Origin: Chara braunii
Lineage: Eukaryota; Streptophyta; Charophyceae; Charales; Characeae
DNA: 60,539 bases
Reading direction: 5' to 3'
NCBI GenBank assembly: GCA_003427395.1
Contig: BFEA01000819.1
Span: 86,905 to 147,443 of the forward strand
This document shows, piece after piece, positions 21,301 to 31,731 of the stretch; positions within the stretch are counted from its first letter, which is position 1, and the number at the start of each line of letters is the position of its first letter. The notes under the pieces are model-generated. The model was not told the origin of the DNA. It saw only the letters and a program-made list of their open reading frames with translations, and did no database searches. A program made the translations under genes and the position numbers.

Positions 21301-22152
21301 TCATCCTTGAAATAGTAACTGGCAGGAATCTTCCTTCTGAGCAACTTGCGTAGAGAGGTTATTCATAAAAACTTTCTTACTCTTTCTACTCATGGGAGAC
21401 GAATCAATTACTGATTGCTTCCCTAAATCCTTCTTCATCTCACTCATCATCCCCCTTACTTCTGAGAGTATTGAAGTGAGGGTTGAATCCTCTTTTCTTT
21501 TACCAGTTCGACATTGCCTCTCAGACTGCATCAAGCGGAGTTGCAGACAAAGTGTCTGATTGAAATTTTCTTTGTTGAAATTTGATCGGATCCTGGCCCA
21601 ATCTGATTTGTCAGTTATTCCACGGATAAGCTCATGCTGTTCTGCCTCAAAGAAATTTGCAAGGAAAACAATACATTTTTGTTTATCCGTTAAACCTTGT
21701 ATCCGACGAGCGGTCTTTTCATAGTCAATGAGAAATTTATCTTCTACTATGTACGCATCCCGCTTGATATTCTTCAAATCTTCTAATGTCGTCAATTTAT
21801 CCCCAAGCCAAAACTTATCTAACATGGCATCTCAAAAATCCGACCATGTTGATGCTTCAGCTATTTTCTGGACCACATCCACAAGATCTTTTTCGACATA
21901 TCTCATAACTGATCGCAATATTTCATGATCACCCCAGTTATTGATGGATGCAAGTTGCTCAAATTTATCCAGAAAAGTGGAAACAAAGTTGTCATCGAAA
22001 AGAGGGATTTCTACTTTTGCCAAACTTTCCCTCTCTGCATCCCTCTGTTCTAGGAGATGAACTATTCTCTGAAGATTCGTTATATCCCTATCTTGATGAT
22101 CACCTTCGCTTCCACTCGCTGCGTCGATTTTTTTTTTTTTTTTCCTGGCCAT
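21301..22152 (-). pseudogene. Second gag-like frame of the LTR element
   Basis: One frame of about 283 codons interrupted by a single TGA at 21832-21834. The N-terminal part is basic (ARKKKKKIDA), then follows a retrotransposon-gag-like segment VEIPLFDDNFVSTFLDKFEQ...NNWGDHEILRSVMRYVEK with the usual aromatic and acidic spacing. After the stop come DAMLDKFWLGDKLTTLEDLK and a helix-rich tail. No zinc knuckle is visible in this frame. Gag proteins form the virus-like particle that packages the element RNA. The stop probably replaced Trp. Confidence 0.6.
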
Positions 22153-22193
22153 AATAGAAAACCAGATGGAACGTCAATCTAACTCTATACTAC

Positions 22194-22943
22194 CTAATTT
22201 AATTCCCTAATCCTACGCCACATTCGTTCAAATATTACATCTCTAATACTTTTCTTATCCCCTTCAACCAGGATGATCGGAGAGTTCGTCCAGTCAAGCC
22301 AAATCCCCTCTTCATTTCTATTAACAATACATTTTTCCATATCCAATTTGAAACGTATGCAAAATTTTATACTATGATCAGTCAGAGCACAATAGATACA
22401 TTTCAAAAACTTATAGTAAGTTAAAGTTCGCCTCCTCCTTTCCTTCTTACTTAATCGTTCACCATACTTATGAGTTGGCGACTTGACTTCCGAAATGGTT
22501 GGAATATCTCCCCGAGATTCACACGATCTTACACTTCCTGCTCCCCTGTCCCGACGACTGGTTCCTTGACCCCCTTGAACCAAGTTACGCGCAACTCTCT
22601 CAACCTTAGTGAGCTTACGAGGTCGTTCCAACTGATCGGACTCATTCTGTTCCTCGCCACCTACTTGCAGTAGCTTCCTTTTTCCCTTATTACTCTCCTC
22701 TTTGGGTAACTCTGTAAACTTGGCGATCATTAATCTTTCAAATCCAACCCAAGTTGTAGAAACCCACGAAAGAAGTCCGACGTCAAATTTCAACCCTTCG
22801 ATGACAAAGTTCAGAATAAAAAGAAACTTTTGATGTTCCTCCCAAAACATCAATGATGCCAAGTTCTGAAAAGCCTGTAAGAATTCGACAACCTCGATGC
22901 CTTTGAAGAGAGGACACATACAGTCGAATGTTCCCCTTGTCAT
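22194..22943 (-). CDS. Gag-like protein with CCHC zinc knuckle
   Basis: An intact frame of 249 codons starts at an ATG 303 bases inside the primer-binding site. The N-terminal third (FKGIEVVEFLQAFQNLASLM...EEHQKFLFILNFV...W..FERLM) fits the Retrotrans_gag pattern. A basic linker follows (KGKRKLL, RRDRGAGS). A knuckle CIYCALTDHSIKFC (CX2CX4HX4C, about residues 181-194) would bind the element RNA. It is followed on the same strand, 41 bases on, by the second gag-like frame. Two gag domains in a row without pol is unusual. Alternatively these are the two halves of a longer polyprotein that has decayed. Confidence 0.6.
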   Translation of the reverse strand: MTRGTFDCMCPLFKGIEVVEFLQAFQNLASLMFWEEHQKFLFILNFVIEGLKFDVGLLSWVSTTWVGFERLMIAKFTELPKEESNKGKRKLLQVGGEEQNESDQLERPRKLTKVERVARNLVQGGQGTSRRDRGAGSVRSCESRGDIPTISEVKSPTHKYGERLSKKERRRRTLTYYKFLKCIYCALTDHSIKFCIRFKLDMEKCIVNRNEEGIWLDWTNSPIILVEGDKKSIRDVIFERMWRRIRELN

Positions 22944-23105
22944 TGTTTTAGCCTACAAGAGACACAAAACTTATCAATAATCGAATATAAATATCTAAAT
23001 CAAAACCTCGTTCAAACCCATAATCTTGATACCTCAATATCTTAAAATTCGTAAGATCTACATAATGAAATGACTCAATAAATCAATACAAAAATTATAT
23101 TCATC

Positions 23106-23128
23106 TTTATATATATATATATATATAT
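23106..23128. repeat. (AT)n tract in the leader
   Basis: Short TA dinucleotide run between the primer site and the first gag-like frame. Confidence 0.8.
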
Positions 23129-23245
23129 AATTCCTATATCATTTCAAAATGATAAAATCGTTCAAAATCATTTACTTAAATATCCATTGATGAAAGTTAT
23201 ATTACCCGACTGTCGTTTCACCAGAGATGACGGTAGTTTGTCGTT

Positions 23246-23264
23246 ATCCCCGGCAACGGCGCCA
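23246..23264 (-). promoter_or_regulatory. tRNA-Asp primer-binding site
   Basis: On the minus strand TGGCGCCGTTGCCGGGGAT, complementary to the 3' end of plant tRNA-Asp (…ATCCCCGGCAACGGCGCCA). It lies two bases inside the LTR end TTCGACA, as expected for minus-strand DNA synthesis priming. This fixes the orientation of the element. Confidence 0.85.
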
Positions 23265-23266
23265 CC

Positions 23267-25879
23267 TGTCGAACGCATCGGCCCTCACGTGAAAACGAGG
23301 GCCCTCCCGGCCATGTCACGCAGGAGTTAAACAAAAACATAACTTCGAGAGACAACTCGGGAACGACGCATAATATTCCACGAACCGCCGAGAGGGACGC
23401 GGTTGCATCGCTCCTTCGCCGCTCTAGCCGGGTGCGCCAGCTATACATCTCGCGGTCCCCTACGACAGGACAGGTTCCCGCGGGGCATAGGCTTGCTTCC
23501 CTAAGGGGTTGTCACCACCCTTAGGGGCGTATCCCTACCGAGCTACTGACCCACATGCGAAAGCTTTTAGATGCAATCGCAGAGGCAGGTCAGTCGAGGG
23601 CGTTTGCTCGTTTCGCTGCAGTATAAGAGTCACTTGGTTAACGCCAAGTGGACCCAACGTCGTTCGTCCCCAGGGCGCTGATCTCCTAGATACGAAGCGG
23701 ACGTCGGTCAACTAGGACGGTACACTCAAGAAGACCGTATAAATTTTTTGCTCTCCTGACGAGAAGGTTGTTGTACCCAATCGTCACCAAAGTGATCGAC
23801 CCTACTCTCTTGTGACGACCGCCTGCTAGAGCACCCTCTCAGCACTCAATCACCCTCCAATGTTCAGGCGGCGTTACCCTGTTACCGCCACTTCAAAATA
23901 AAACACCGTTTTGACGCACCTCCTCTGTGTCAACGTCCCACCTCCGCTTAGTGCACAGATACTGCCGTTACTGCAAGAATAGAACACCGACGCCGCAAAA
24001 AAATCCAGCAGCGCTCCCGCACTACCGCCGTTAAAACTGAAGTGGCCGCCAAAAATCCTGCAGCGCTTTCGCACCACCGCTGAAAAAAACAGAACCACCA
24101 CCGCAAAAAATCCGGCAGCACTTCCGCACCACCGCCGGAAAAGTCAAAACCGTCGCCGCAAAAATTCGGCAGCGCTTCCGCACCACCGCTGAAAAAACTA
24201 GAACCGCTGCCGCAAAAATCCAGCAGCGCTTCCGCACCACTGCCGGAAAAACCAGAACCACTGCCGCAAAAATCGAGTAGCGCTTTCACATTACTGCCGT
24301 TAAAAACCGTGTCGCCGCCGCAGAATTTCGGCAGCACTTCCGTACCACTACTGTAAAAACCCGCGTCGCCGCCGCAAAATTTTGGCAACACTTCCGTACC
24401 ACTGCTGTAAAAACCTGCGTTGCCGCCGCAATAGTTCGGCAGCACTTCCGTACGACCGCAGTGAAAAAACAGCAGGCCAAAATTAGTAAAATTTGGGCCC
24501 CAGGCCCAAATTTCACTGTGCCGCACTGTCGTAGTCCCGCAGCGTCATTGGGTCTGTCCCGTGGGACCAGCACCAGCCAGAGGGGAGGGGAGCAGAGTGC
24601 TCCCTACCTTGGCTATGGCTGCCCGGTTCTTCTCCTTGCGCTCCTCTGCAGACCTCCAGCCTCTCCTCACGTTGCCTCAGGCAGCAGCTCCAGCAGCCAG
24701 CAGCACTCAAGTGTCCTGGTCACACACTGGCATCACGAGTGCATTTGTGTGGCAGCTCGGGGGCAGCTGCCTGTTTTATAGTGGCTGAGGAGGGTTGGAC
24801 GTCATTCCAGCCCCCAGGCAAAATCGCGGGCTCACTGTGAGCCGTAGAACTGCCAAGATCCAGGGTTGACTGTGACCGCACCACAGCCACAGCCTTACTG
24901 TGGGGCAGTTTCTTTAACTGCCCTTTTTTTTTTTTTTTTTTTTCCCAGCTATCTCGGAATCTGGCGAGAAAGTTGGGCTCCTGCCATTTCCAAATCTGCT
25001 TTTCTTTTATTTTTCTAATAAAGGGTTGAAAAGATACAACCCTTTTCAATTTGATGTATCCGGACCCTTTTTCCAGGGCAGATACATCGAGGAAAAGGCT
25101 AAGTAGTGGCTCTTCAATTTCCAGGCTCCCTTCAAAAACGGGAGTCTGACAGTTACCTCTGGCAGGTAGCACCACGTGAGGATAAGTGTCCTCACTCCTA
25201 ATTTTTACTGCACCTAGCTTCTTCCTTGGCCAGGTGCATGCTGTTGCATGCAACAGCCCTCCTCTTTTTACTTTGCCCTCCCCTGAAAACGAGGAGGGCA
25301 GTTGTTAGTTTGGGAGGAGTAGGACCTCCTCCTCCCAACTCTCACGTTCTTACTCCCTCCTATCTTCAGCCAGTTCCCACAGCCCCATTCACACGCGCAC
25401 GTCGTGAGCCGCAAGATCTTGGATCCCGCGGCCACTTTTATTCGTGGCTTCCTGGGTGGGGAGCTGGTTTGCTCCCATACAGCCTGAAAAGGCTGTTCTT
25501 TTCGTTTTGTTTTTTTTTTTCACGAGGCAGTTGCCTCGTTTCATTAACTTTCCTTTTTTTTTTTTTTTTTAACAGTTTTTCATGAGGCAGTTTGCCTCGT
25601 TTCTGCCCCTTTTGCCCGTTTTCGCCCCCCCACATCCTGCTGTCCAACGGCCACAAAATGTGGGAAGGAAAAATACTAAAAAGAAAACAAAAAGAACTTA
25701 CCTCTGCTGCCCGTTTTCATCGAACGAACGAGCGCAGACCCTGAAACCCACTGAAGGGAGGGGAAAAGGCAACATGTGGGGTGTATATTTCCATATTCTA
25801 GTGGAAGATTCATTCGATTTTTGCTCATCTGGTTGTTGGTATTGTCCAGTCGCTAATTATAGGTAAGGTGGCAACCCCC

Positions 25880-25954
<75 letters not shown>
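23267..25954 (-). repeat. Right (5') LTR
   Basis: Uninterrupted copy of the LTR whose left partner is split in three. It contains from left to right the 450-bp conserved end, the 54-bp minisatellite (23990-24478), a GC-rich middle with several short palindromes (for example GGGCAGTT...AACTGCCC near 24903), a family-C MITE remnant (25777-25860) and (TC)n. The outer end is not defined. Confidence 0.75.
23990..24478. repeat. 54-bp minisatellite in the LTR
   Basis: Nine imperfect units of the type CCGCAAAAATCCGGCAGCGC-TTCCGCACCACCGCTG. The same units occur in the left LTR at 13915-14110 and 16151-16440. The period is a multiple of three, so the minus strand reads as an 18-residue repeat (GGAEALPDFCGSGSGFSG) in both copies; I doubt that it is translated. 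Confidence 0.85.
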
Positions 25955-25957
<3 letters not shown>

Positions 25958-26340
25958 ACTCCGGCAAGACTTACTGCAGCAGAGTCACCATCTCCACTGC
26001 TGCTATACCCTATTCCCATCCTACCAGCTAGCCCCCTCAGTAGTAGGACGCATGATATCCCACCATCTCCTTCCCCACTCACCCGTTCTTTTTTTTGGCT
26101 CAAAACTTTGGAGCTACTTAGGAAATAACTACAACAGGCTTTAAGAATAAGCAGAATTCAAAAGCCAACTCAGAACCCCCCCCCCCACCAGTCCTCTATA
26201 CCTCACTCCGGCAAGACTTACTGCAGCAGAGCCACCATCTCTACTGCTGCTATACCCTATTCCAATCCTACCAGCTAACCCCCTCACTAGTAGGACGCAT
26301 GATATCCCACTATCTCCTTCTCCCACTCATCTCGTTTATT
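25955..26340. repeat. Direct duplication, period about 248 bp
   Basis: CTCACTCCGGCAAGACTTAC...GATATCCCAC at 25955-26070 is repeated at 26203-26320, and the following bases also resemble each other (AAAACTTTGGAGCT against AAAACTCTCGAACT). This lies just outside the right LTR. Confidence 0.75.
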
Positions 26341-27169
26341 TTTAGAACAGACCACCGAAGTCATAAAAGAAGCTTAAAAACTCTCGAACTCCCTAACAAA
26401 CCTTTCCAGAGTTCCTCAAAGTTGTTTTACTCCCGGCCGAGCTCTTCCAGGCCTCACACCCCCACTTCTTGCTGGGTTTCTAGGCCAACACAACTCACCC
26501 CAGCTTCTGCCAGCGTCATCCCAGCAGCAAACCTTGGTTGTCCCGTGGGATGCCCAACCCAAGGCATCCCCAGATCTCTCTACCAGGCCTCACGCTCCTG
26601 CGTCAACAGGTTACAGGGCGACACCCCAGCACCGGCCAGCAAAGTTCTGGCATCGAACAATCGCAGATCGTTGAGCTTAACTTCAAAGTAGCCCAGGAAA
26701 AGTTGATAGCATCCCCAGAATCCTAAAACATTCTGCAGTCCTCCTAACGGCCAAACCGGATAAAATTCATAAAAGGGGGTCGAAACTAAAGATTAATACC
26801 AAACTATCCTAAAATCCCCCTCTCAACAAGCGGGCCGTCGGTCCCGGCTTTCAATCCTCGTACCAGAACTCACCTGGTCTCATAACCTCCTCTGCTAGGG
26901 TAACAGGGCACCACAACCCTCCCCAGTACCGACCAACCTAGTTCTGACGGATAGGAAGTGCCTTTCTCCCTCGACAATTCCTTTAGCGGCAAACCCCTAA
27001 ACATGTTACAGGGTCCAAACCCCGGCACCGTGTTGATATATTAATTCCCCTACTTGGCAAAAAGGTTGTCGTAGGGATAACCAACATAGATTGTTGCCAC
27101 AACAAACTCCCTAGTCTTTCCGCTGGTAGTTTCTTCAGTAGCTGCCAATGCTTCTCCTGTATCGCCTTA
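26341..27169. other. Unannotated spacer
   Basis: Moderate GC, no domain. A weakly repeated phrase of the type ACAGGGC.AC.CC..CCCCAG.ACCG.CCA occurs at about 26617, 26903 and 27007. Confidence 0.35.
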
Positions 27170-27660
27170 AACAGAAAAATTTCCCAGAATTAAATAATCA
27201 TTCTAGAGCAAAATTACATTCTAAATTCTAAATTTTCATTCCATCTTAAAAAATGTCATTCCAATTTTAAAATTTTCCGTCTTACTTAAGAACTTTCCTT
27301 CCAAGAATGGGGTATCCCTTCTTATTTGAACTGCATGCTAGAGATGGAATGAAAGTCTGGATGAGTTCATGAAATATTTTAATTGGACTGATATTCTAAA
27401 TAAGGATTTTCAGTCATAAATAGGTTAATCCAATCTAAATTAGACGATATTTGTTGTAGTAGAATGAAAGTCTAATTAAAACATTTCATAAACTTGTCCA
27501 GACTTTCATTCCATCTTGAACAAATAGGTGGGGTTGGAAGGGAAAACTCATATTTAGACGGGAACTTATCAAATTAAATTGGAAATTTTAGAATTGGACG
27601 AACGTTGGAATGATAATTTATAAATATGAAGGATTTTTTTTTAATGGAATGTTTTTTCAA
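27170..27660. mobile_element. AT-rich foldback element
   Basis: Inner arms AGATGGAATGAAAGTCTGGA (27341) and TCCAGACTTTCATTCCATCT (27495) are near-perfect complements and continue outward with weaker pairing (CATTCCAATTTTAAAATTTTCC against GGAAATTTTAGAATTGGACG). Probably a non-autonomous MITE or foldback. Confidence 0.55.
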
Positions 27661-28016
27661 CTTTCATTTCTCATGGGAATTTTTCTGTTGTTATCATAGT
27701 CCACCTAGCTCAATTGTTGTCTATACTACTTGCTTACCAGATCGTAAGGGGACAAGGGAGCCCTCTCCCTTAGCAGACTTGTGTCAATCTTAGATGTATA
27801 AAGGTGCATAGGAAATTTGGTTCTGTGATGTTGGCGCGATAAGTTCCAGGCCCACCGAGTGGGTCCACCTTGAGAGATGACAGGGCTGAGCCTCTAAATT
27901 TCACCCGCGGGTGAGATATCCCGTGTTTATCAATATTTAACTACTCTACACTGTTCTAACTCTAATGGACCCGTAGCTGAGACTTTTGACTCAAATCTCA
28001 GGGGAAGCTCTTCCTC
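27661..28016. other. Spacer next to the LINE 3' side
   Basis: No gene. The LINE reading frame stops at 28017 without the zf-RVT region, so the element is probably truncated at its 3' side near here. No poly-A (poly-T on this strand) tail is obvious. Confidence 0.4.
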
Positions 28017-31000
28017 TCAGCCCGTGTTTGCTGCCCATGTTTGCAGTAATGGCGGATCTCCTTGGACACCCTCAATCAGTCTAAGAAAGGTGTGGTCTAA
28101 CTGACCCCGCACATTTCTATACCATTTATCCTTTGCTGGGCACAATTCAGATTCCAGCATTTGGTTCCAGTGGGATGGGATTGCTACACGTAGGGTTTGC
28201 AGTTTCGATTCTGCATCTCTAAGGTACGGATATCGGGTTCTCAACTCCCTTTCTGTAAGCCAGCCTGAGCTATCTGTCGTTCTGATATCTTTAACCCGAC
28301 AGATTTTTTTTTCGATCCAACGCCTCCCGAAGCTCCCCGGCTCGTTTGCTGCTGAGAAGGGTTCCCCTTGTGCGTCTACAAGATACTGATTCTCGAACAG
28401 CAATTCTTCTAGGACCTCCGCCTTGGATGTGGGCTCATGATGTATTGCTGGTCTGAGTTTCTTCCATGCTGTCAAGACTGCTCTCCAGAAGTTCGAATTC
28501 GGACGCCTGTTGGAATAAGAATTCAACATGAAACAGCTCCATACATCTGATGGGTTGCACAAATCTCATTCTTTACTAAGAATGTATTCCCTCAACACTA
28601 TCCAGTACTTGTTCTCTGTTTCCAACATCGCCCGAATTGGCCATCTGGTTAACAAGGCTAAGCAGACGGCTTCCGAATCAATTTTTTGGCCTTGGTCTTA
28701 ATGCTGGTATATGCTTCTTCCCCCAGGAGGTGCACTGCCAGCACGTACCATAATATCGAGAAAGCAGCGGCTGTTAACAGAAGAGATCTGCCGAAGAGAG
28801 ATGATATGAACGGCCTGTTCCATTTGGAGATGCGTGTTATCACTTTCTCCATCAGCAGTTGATCTTGAAAAGATGCACAGTTTGATGTAGAAACCTGTAC
28901 TCCCAGAAAGCATTCTGAGGAATCGCCTGGAACACTCTTCATACCCCAGTCTACACACAGATGATAAGGATTAGGCAATAAATATAAGGATTTTGACCAG
29001 TTCACTGAGGCTTTTGCTAAATCGCAGTATTTTATTAGTACACACTGTACCTCGGCGAGCACTTGTGGGTCGTTTTCTGCACAGACTGTGAGGTCATCCG
29101 CGATGGCCCCCACCTTCCACTCAATGCCCCTGGTGACCTTGAGGCCTGATATTTGTGGATTATGTTTGATATTATCAAGCAACACCTCGAGGTGAACCAC
29201 GAAGAGCAAGGGGGCCAGGGGACAGCCTTGTCGCAACGAACGAGACAGGCGGAAAGGTTCGGAGCAGTGCCCGTTTATCATTACCTTGGTAGAAGCTTTT
29301 GAGTACATGGCTCGTACCCATGAACAAATATTTGGACCGAAGTGCATATGCTTCAAGGTCGTCTGGACAAAGGTCCAGCCCACTTTGTCATATGCTTTTT
29401 CTATATCTAATAAAATAATGGCAATATCACTTTTCTCTTTAACTATAATCTCAATGGTCTGGAGGGTTGTGATGATATTCTCATGAATAGACCGACCTTT
29501 AACAAAAACCACTTATTCTTGTCCCGTCAGCAGGGGTAGATATTTGGCCAAACGTAAAGTTATGGCTTTTGCCAAAAGTTTGTACATCGCGTTTAATAAC
29601 GATATAGGCCTCAAATTTCGAATTTTCTTTTTTCTTTCTTTCTTATAGAGAAGTGATATGACCCCTTAGACCATTGAACTGGGAAGAAACTCCCCGACCA
29701 AACTTTATTAAAAAGGTCAGTTAAAACTGGGCCAAAGAAGTCCCAAAAGGCAATAATGAATTCAACCGGCAGGCCATCTGGCCCAGGGACTTTCCTTTTG
29801 GCCATCACATAAGCTGCAGTTTCAAGTTCCTCCATTGTTAGAGGTCGATCCAACTCTAATGCAGCATACAAAGGAAGCGTTTTTTGAGAGAATCTCCAAA
29901 AGTCAGAGAAATCTCTCAAGTCTGTATCCGGTTGGTCAAAAGGCAGCCGGGTAGACAAGCTATCGCTAAAATACTCTCTTGTGTATTGGCATATTTCAAT
30001 GGAGCTCTCTGCTACGGGTGCAGACGGTGAAAAGGGGTGGTCCAATTCTTTCATCAGGGGTCTGGCCACTGATTTCATCAGCGCTTGAAACGTCTCTTTA
30101 GTCATGTGATCATAGTGTGTCATTCCCCTTATTCGCAGCCATTCTATTCGTTGTTCCTCGGCCTTTATTTTTTGTGCTTTCAAGTTTGACAGGGCTGCAG
30201 AACGCTTCTGCATCCAATACAAATCGGAGATAGGATGTCTGCCTAACTGTTGTTCTGTTGTCATTACGTCTGTCTGCCATTGTCTAATTTGTATGTTCTG
30301 TTTGCCGCTCTTAATTCTGGAGTAAGTACTACTACATGCTTCTTGCATTGCTGCCATGACCCCATCATACCACTATTGGGGATTAGAACAAAGGTGAGTT
30401 GTTTTTTTTCCAATTAAAAATTATACGATTCATCCATTCTTTCAGGGCCTCGTCTTCCAAATGAGAAACATTTAACCGAAAATAACCCTGCCCTCTGTCT
30501 GTATCACCCCCCAACTGTACTTCAAAGCGGACTGGCGAGTGGTCCGACAAAGAGGAGGCTTTAACTTCCGCTGACAGGCGGCTCTACCATGGGACTCACT
30601 GCATCAGGACATAATCCAATCGACGGGGAGATAAGGCCCGCTTGAGGTGTCAAACCAAGTATATCCAGATACCTCCGGGTTCAAAATCCTATAAGCATTT
30701 GTTAATTCGTTGGTTTTCATGAACTCATGAAGCAATAAAGAATCTCTACGCAGATTTGAAACTGTCGGAGAGTCTAAACCTGGGTTTAAAATTGTGTTCC
30801 AATCTGCCCCAATAACCAAGTTTTGTGTATCTGGCAACAGTTCCGACAGTTCAGCTATGAACTGAATTCGTTCCTTGTAGTCTACTGGCACATAAATAGA
30901 CATAAAAATTCATGGTTCAGAGTCGATTTCCGCTTTTACCCAACACCAGCACCTCCATACGTCAAAAGCGGAGTCTATGATTCCAGTAAGAAAGTCCTGG

Positions 31001-31236
31001 CGAAAGAGGATAGTCGTGCCCCCTTTAGTTCCAATTGTTGGGGACCACACCTGGGTACCAGACCACCATTGTCTCATTTCTCGAATTTTATCTTCATTAA
31101 GTTTGGTTTCCTGGATGAGAGTTATCTTGGCGTCTGCCTCGTACATCCATGTACGCAGGCGGGCCTTTTTGTGTCTGTTATTCGTGTCACCCAAGCCTTG
31201 GACATTCCAAGCGACAATAGGCAATCTATTTCGCAT
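28017..31236 (-). pseudogene. LINE ORF2: endonuclease and reverse transcriptase, broken
   Basis: On the minus strand: an apurinic-type endonuclease (VAWNVQGLGD and LIQETKLNEDK at 31236-30910; VIGADWNTIL and SGYTWFDTSS at 30903-30604), a linker (30357-29611, with KRKVPGPDGLPVEF), reverse transcriptase (29512-28658) with motif A LLDIEKAYDKV, motif B RQGCPLAPLLF and motif C AIADDL, then a downstream region to 28017 ending LLQTWAANTG. Breaks: TGA at 30910-30912 and 28566-28568, a TAA at 29513-29515, a frameshift near 29690 at a (TTTC)n expansion, and a disrupted stretch at 30357-30604. It is collinear in type with L1-like plant LINEs that nick DNA and copy their own RNA at the nick. The zinc-finger tail is missing. 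Confidence 0.85.
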
Positions 31237-31731
31237 GACTGCCTATGCGCCCGATTGTGTGATGGATCCGGTCAGAGGTACCCTGTTGAGACCCATACTT
31301 TTTCCGTCTGCCCTTTTTTTTCACAACTGGAGTAGGTCAGTTCAGTCTCAGAGTGGAGTTCAATTGGGGGGAGAAAGGTATTTTCCTGTTTGATTGGATC
31401 AGGTTTCGAGCCAGGGTCTCCGCAGTGATGCCATCCACAAATTGGATGCCTTTCAGTTCCAGATTCTCATGGTTGGCCAATTTGAGCAGAGGAACAAAAG
31501 AGATATTCAGTTTCTTAAGTTGATCCCTGCTCAGCGGCCGATGTCCAAGAAGGCGTATAAGAAGGCCAGCTTCTGGCCTGTAGTGTTCGAAATAAGATGG
31601 CAGACCATTTTCAACCCTGGGATCAGACGGCTGCGGAATTTATTCTGAACTAACTGTTTCGTAGACATGGCCACTGAAGCTTCTGTAGGATCTTCCGTGA
31701 TAGCCGTGACCAGGAAGGATCTGCAATCATT

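Larger units (their letters stand above)
11967..25954 (-). mobile_element. Large LTR retrotransposon without visible pol
   Basis: Two long direct repeats bracket an internal region. The right copy (23267-25954) ends in TGTCGAAC and is followed on its inner side, after two bases, by a tRNA-Asp primer-binding site on the minus strand (23246-23264). The left copy is the same sequence in three pieces: 11967-12418, 13636-14110 and 16151-17812. Reading on the minus strand the order is 5' LTR, primer site, gag-like frames (22943-21301), a hairpin tandem repeat, non-coding DNA and 3' LTR. No protease, reverse transcriptase or integrase motif was found in the internal part, so it may be a gag-only, non-autonomous element or a decayed one. 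The outer boundary of the right LTR is uncertain because both copies become (TC)n simple sequence there. Confidence 0.7.

Noticed and set aside
22470-22673. Plus-strand open frame opposite the gag-like gene
   Set aside because: Shadow of the minus-strand coding sequence; no domain.
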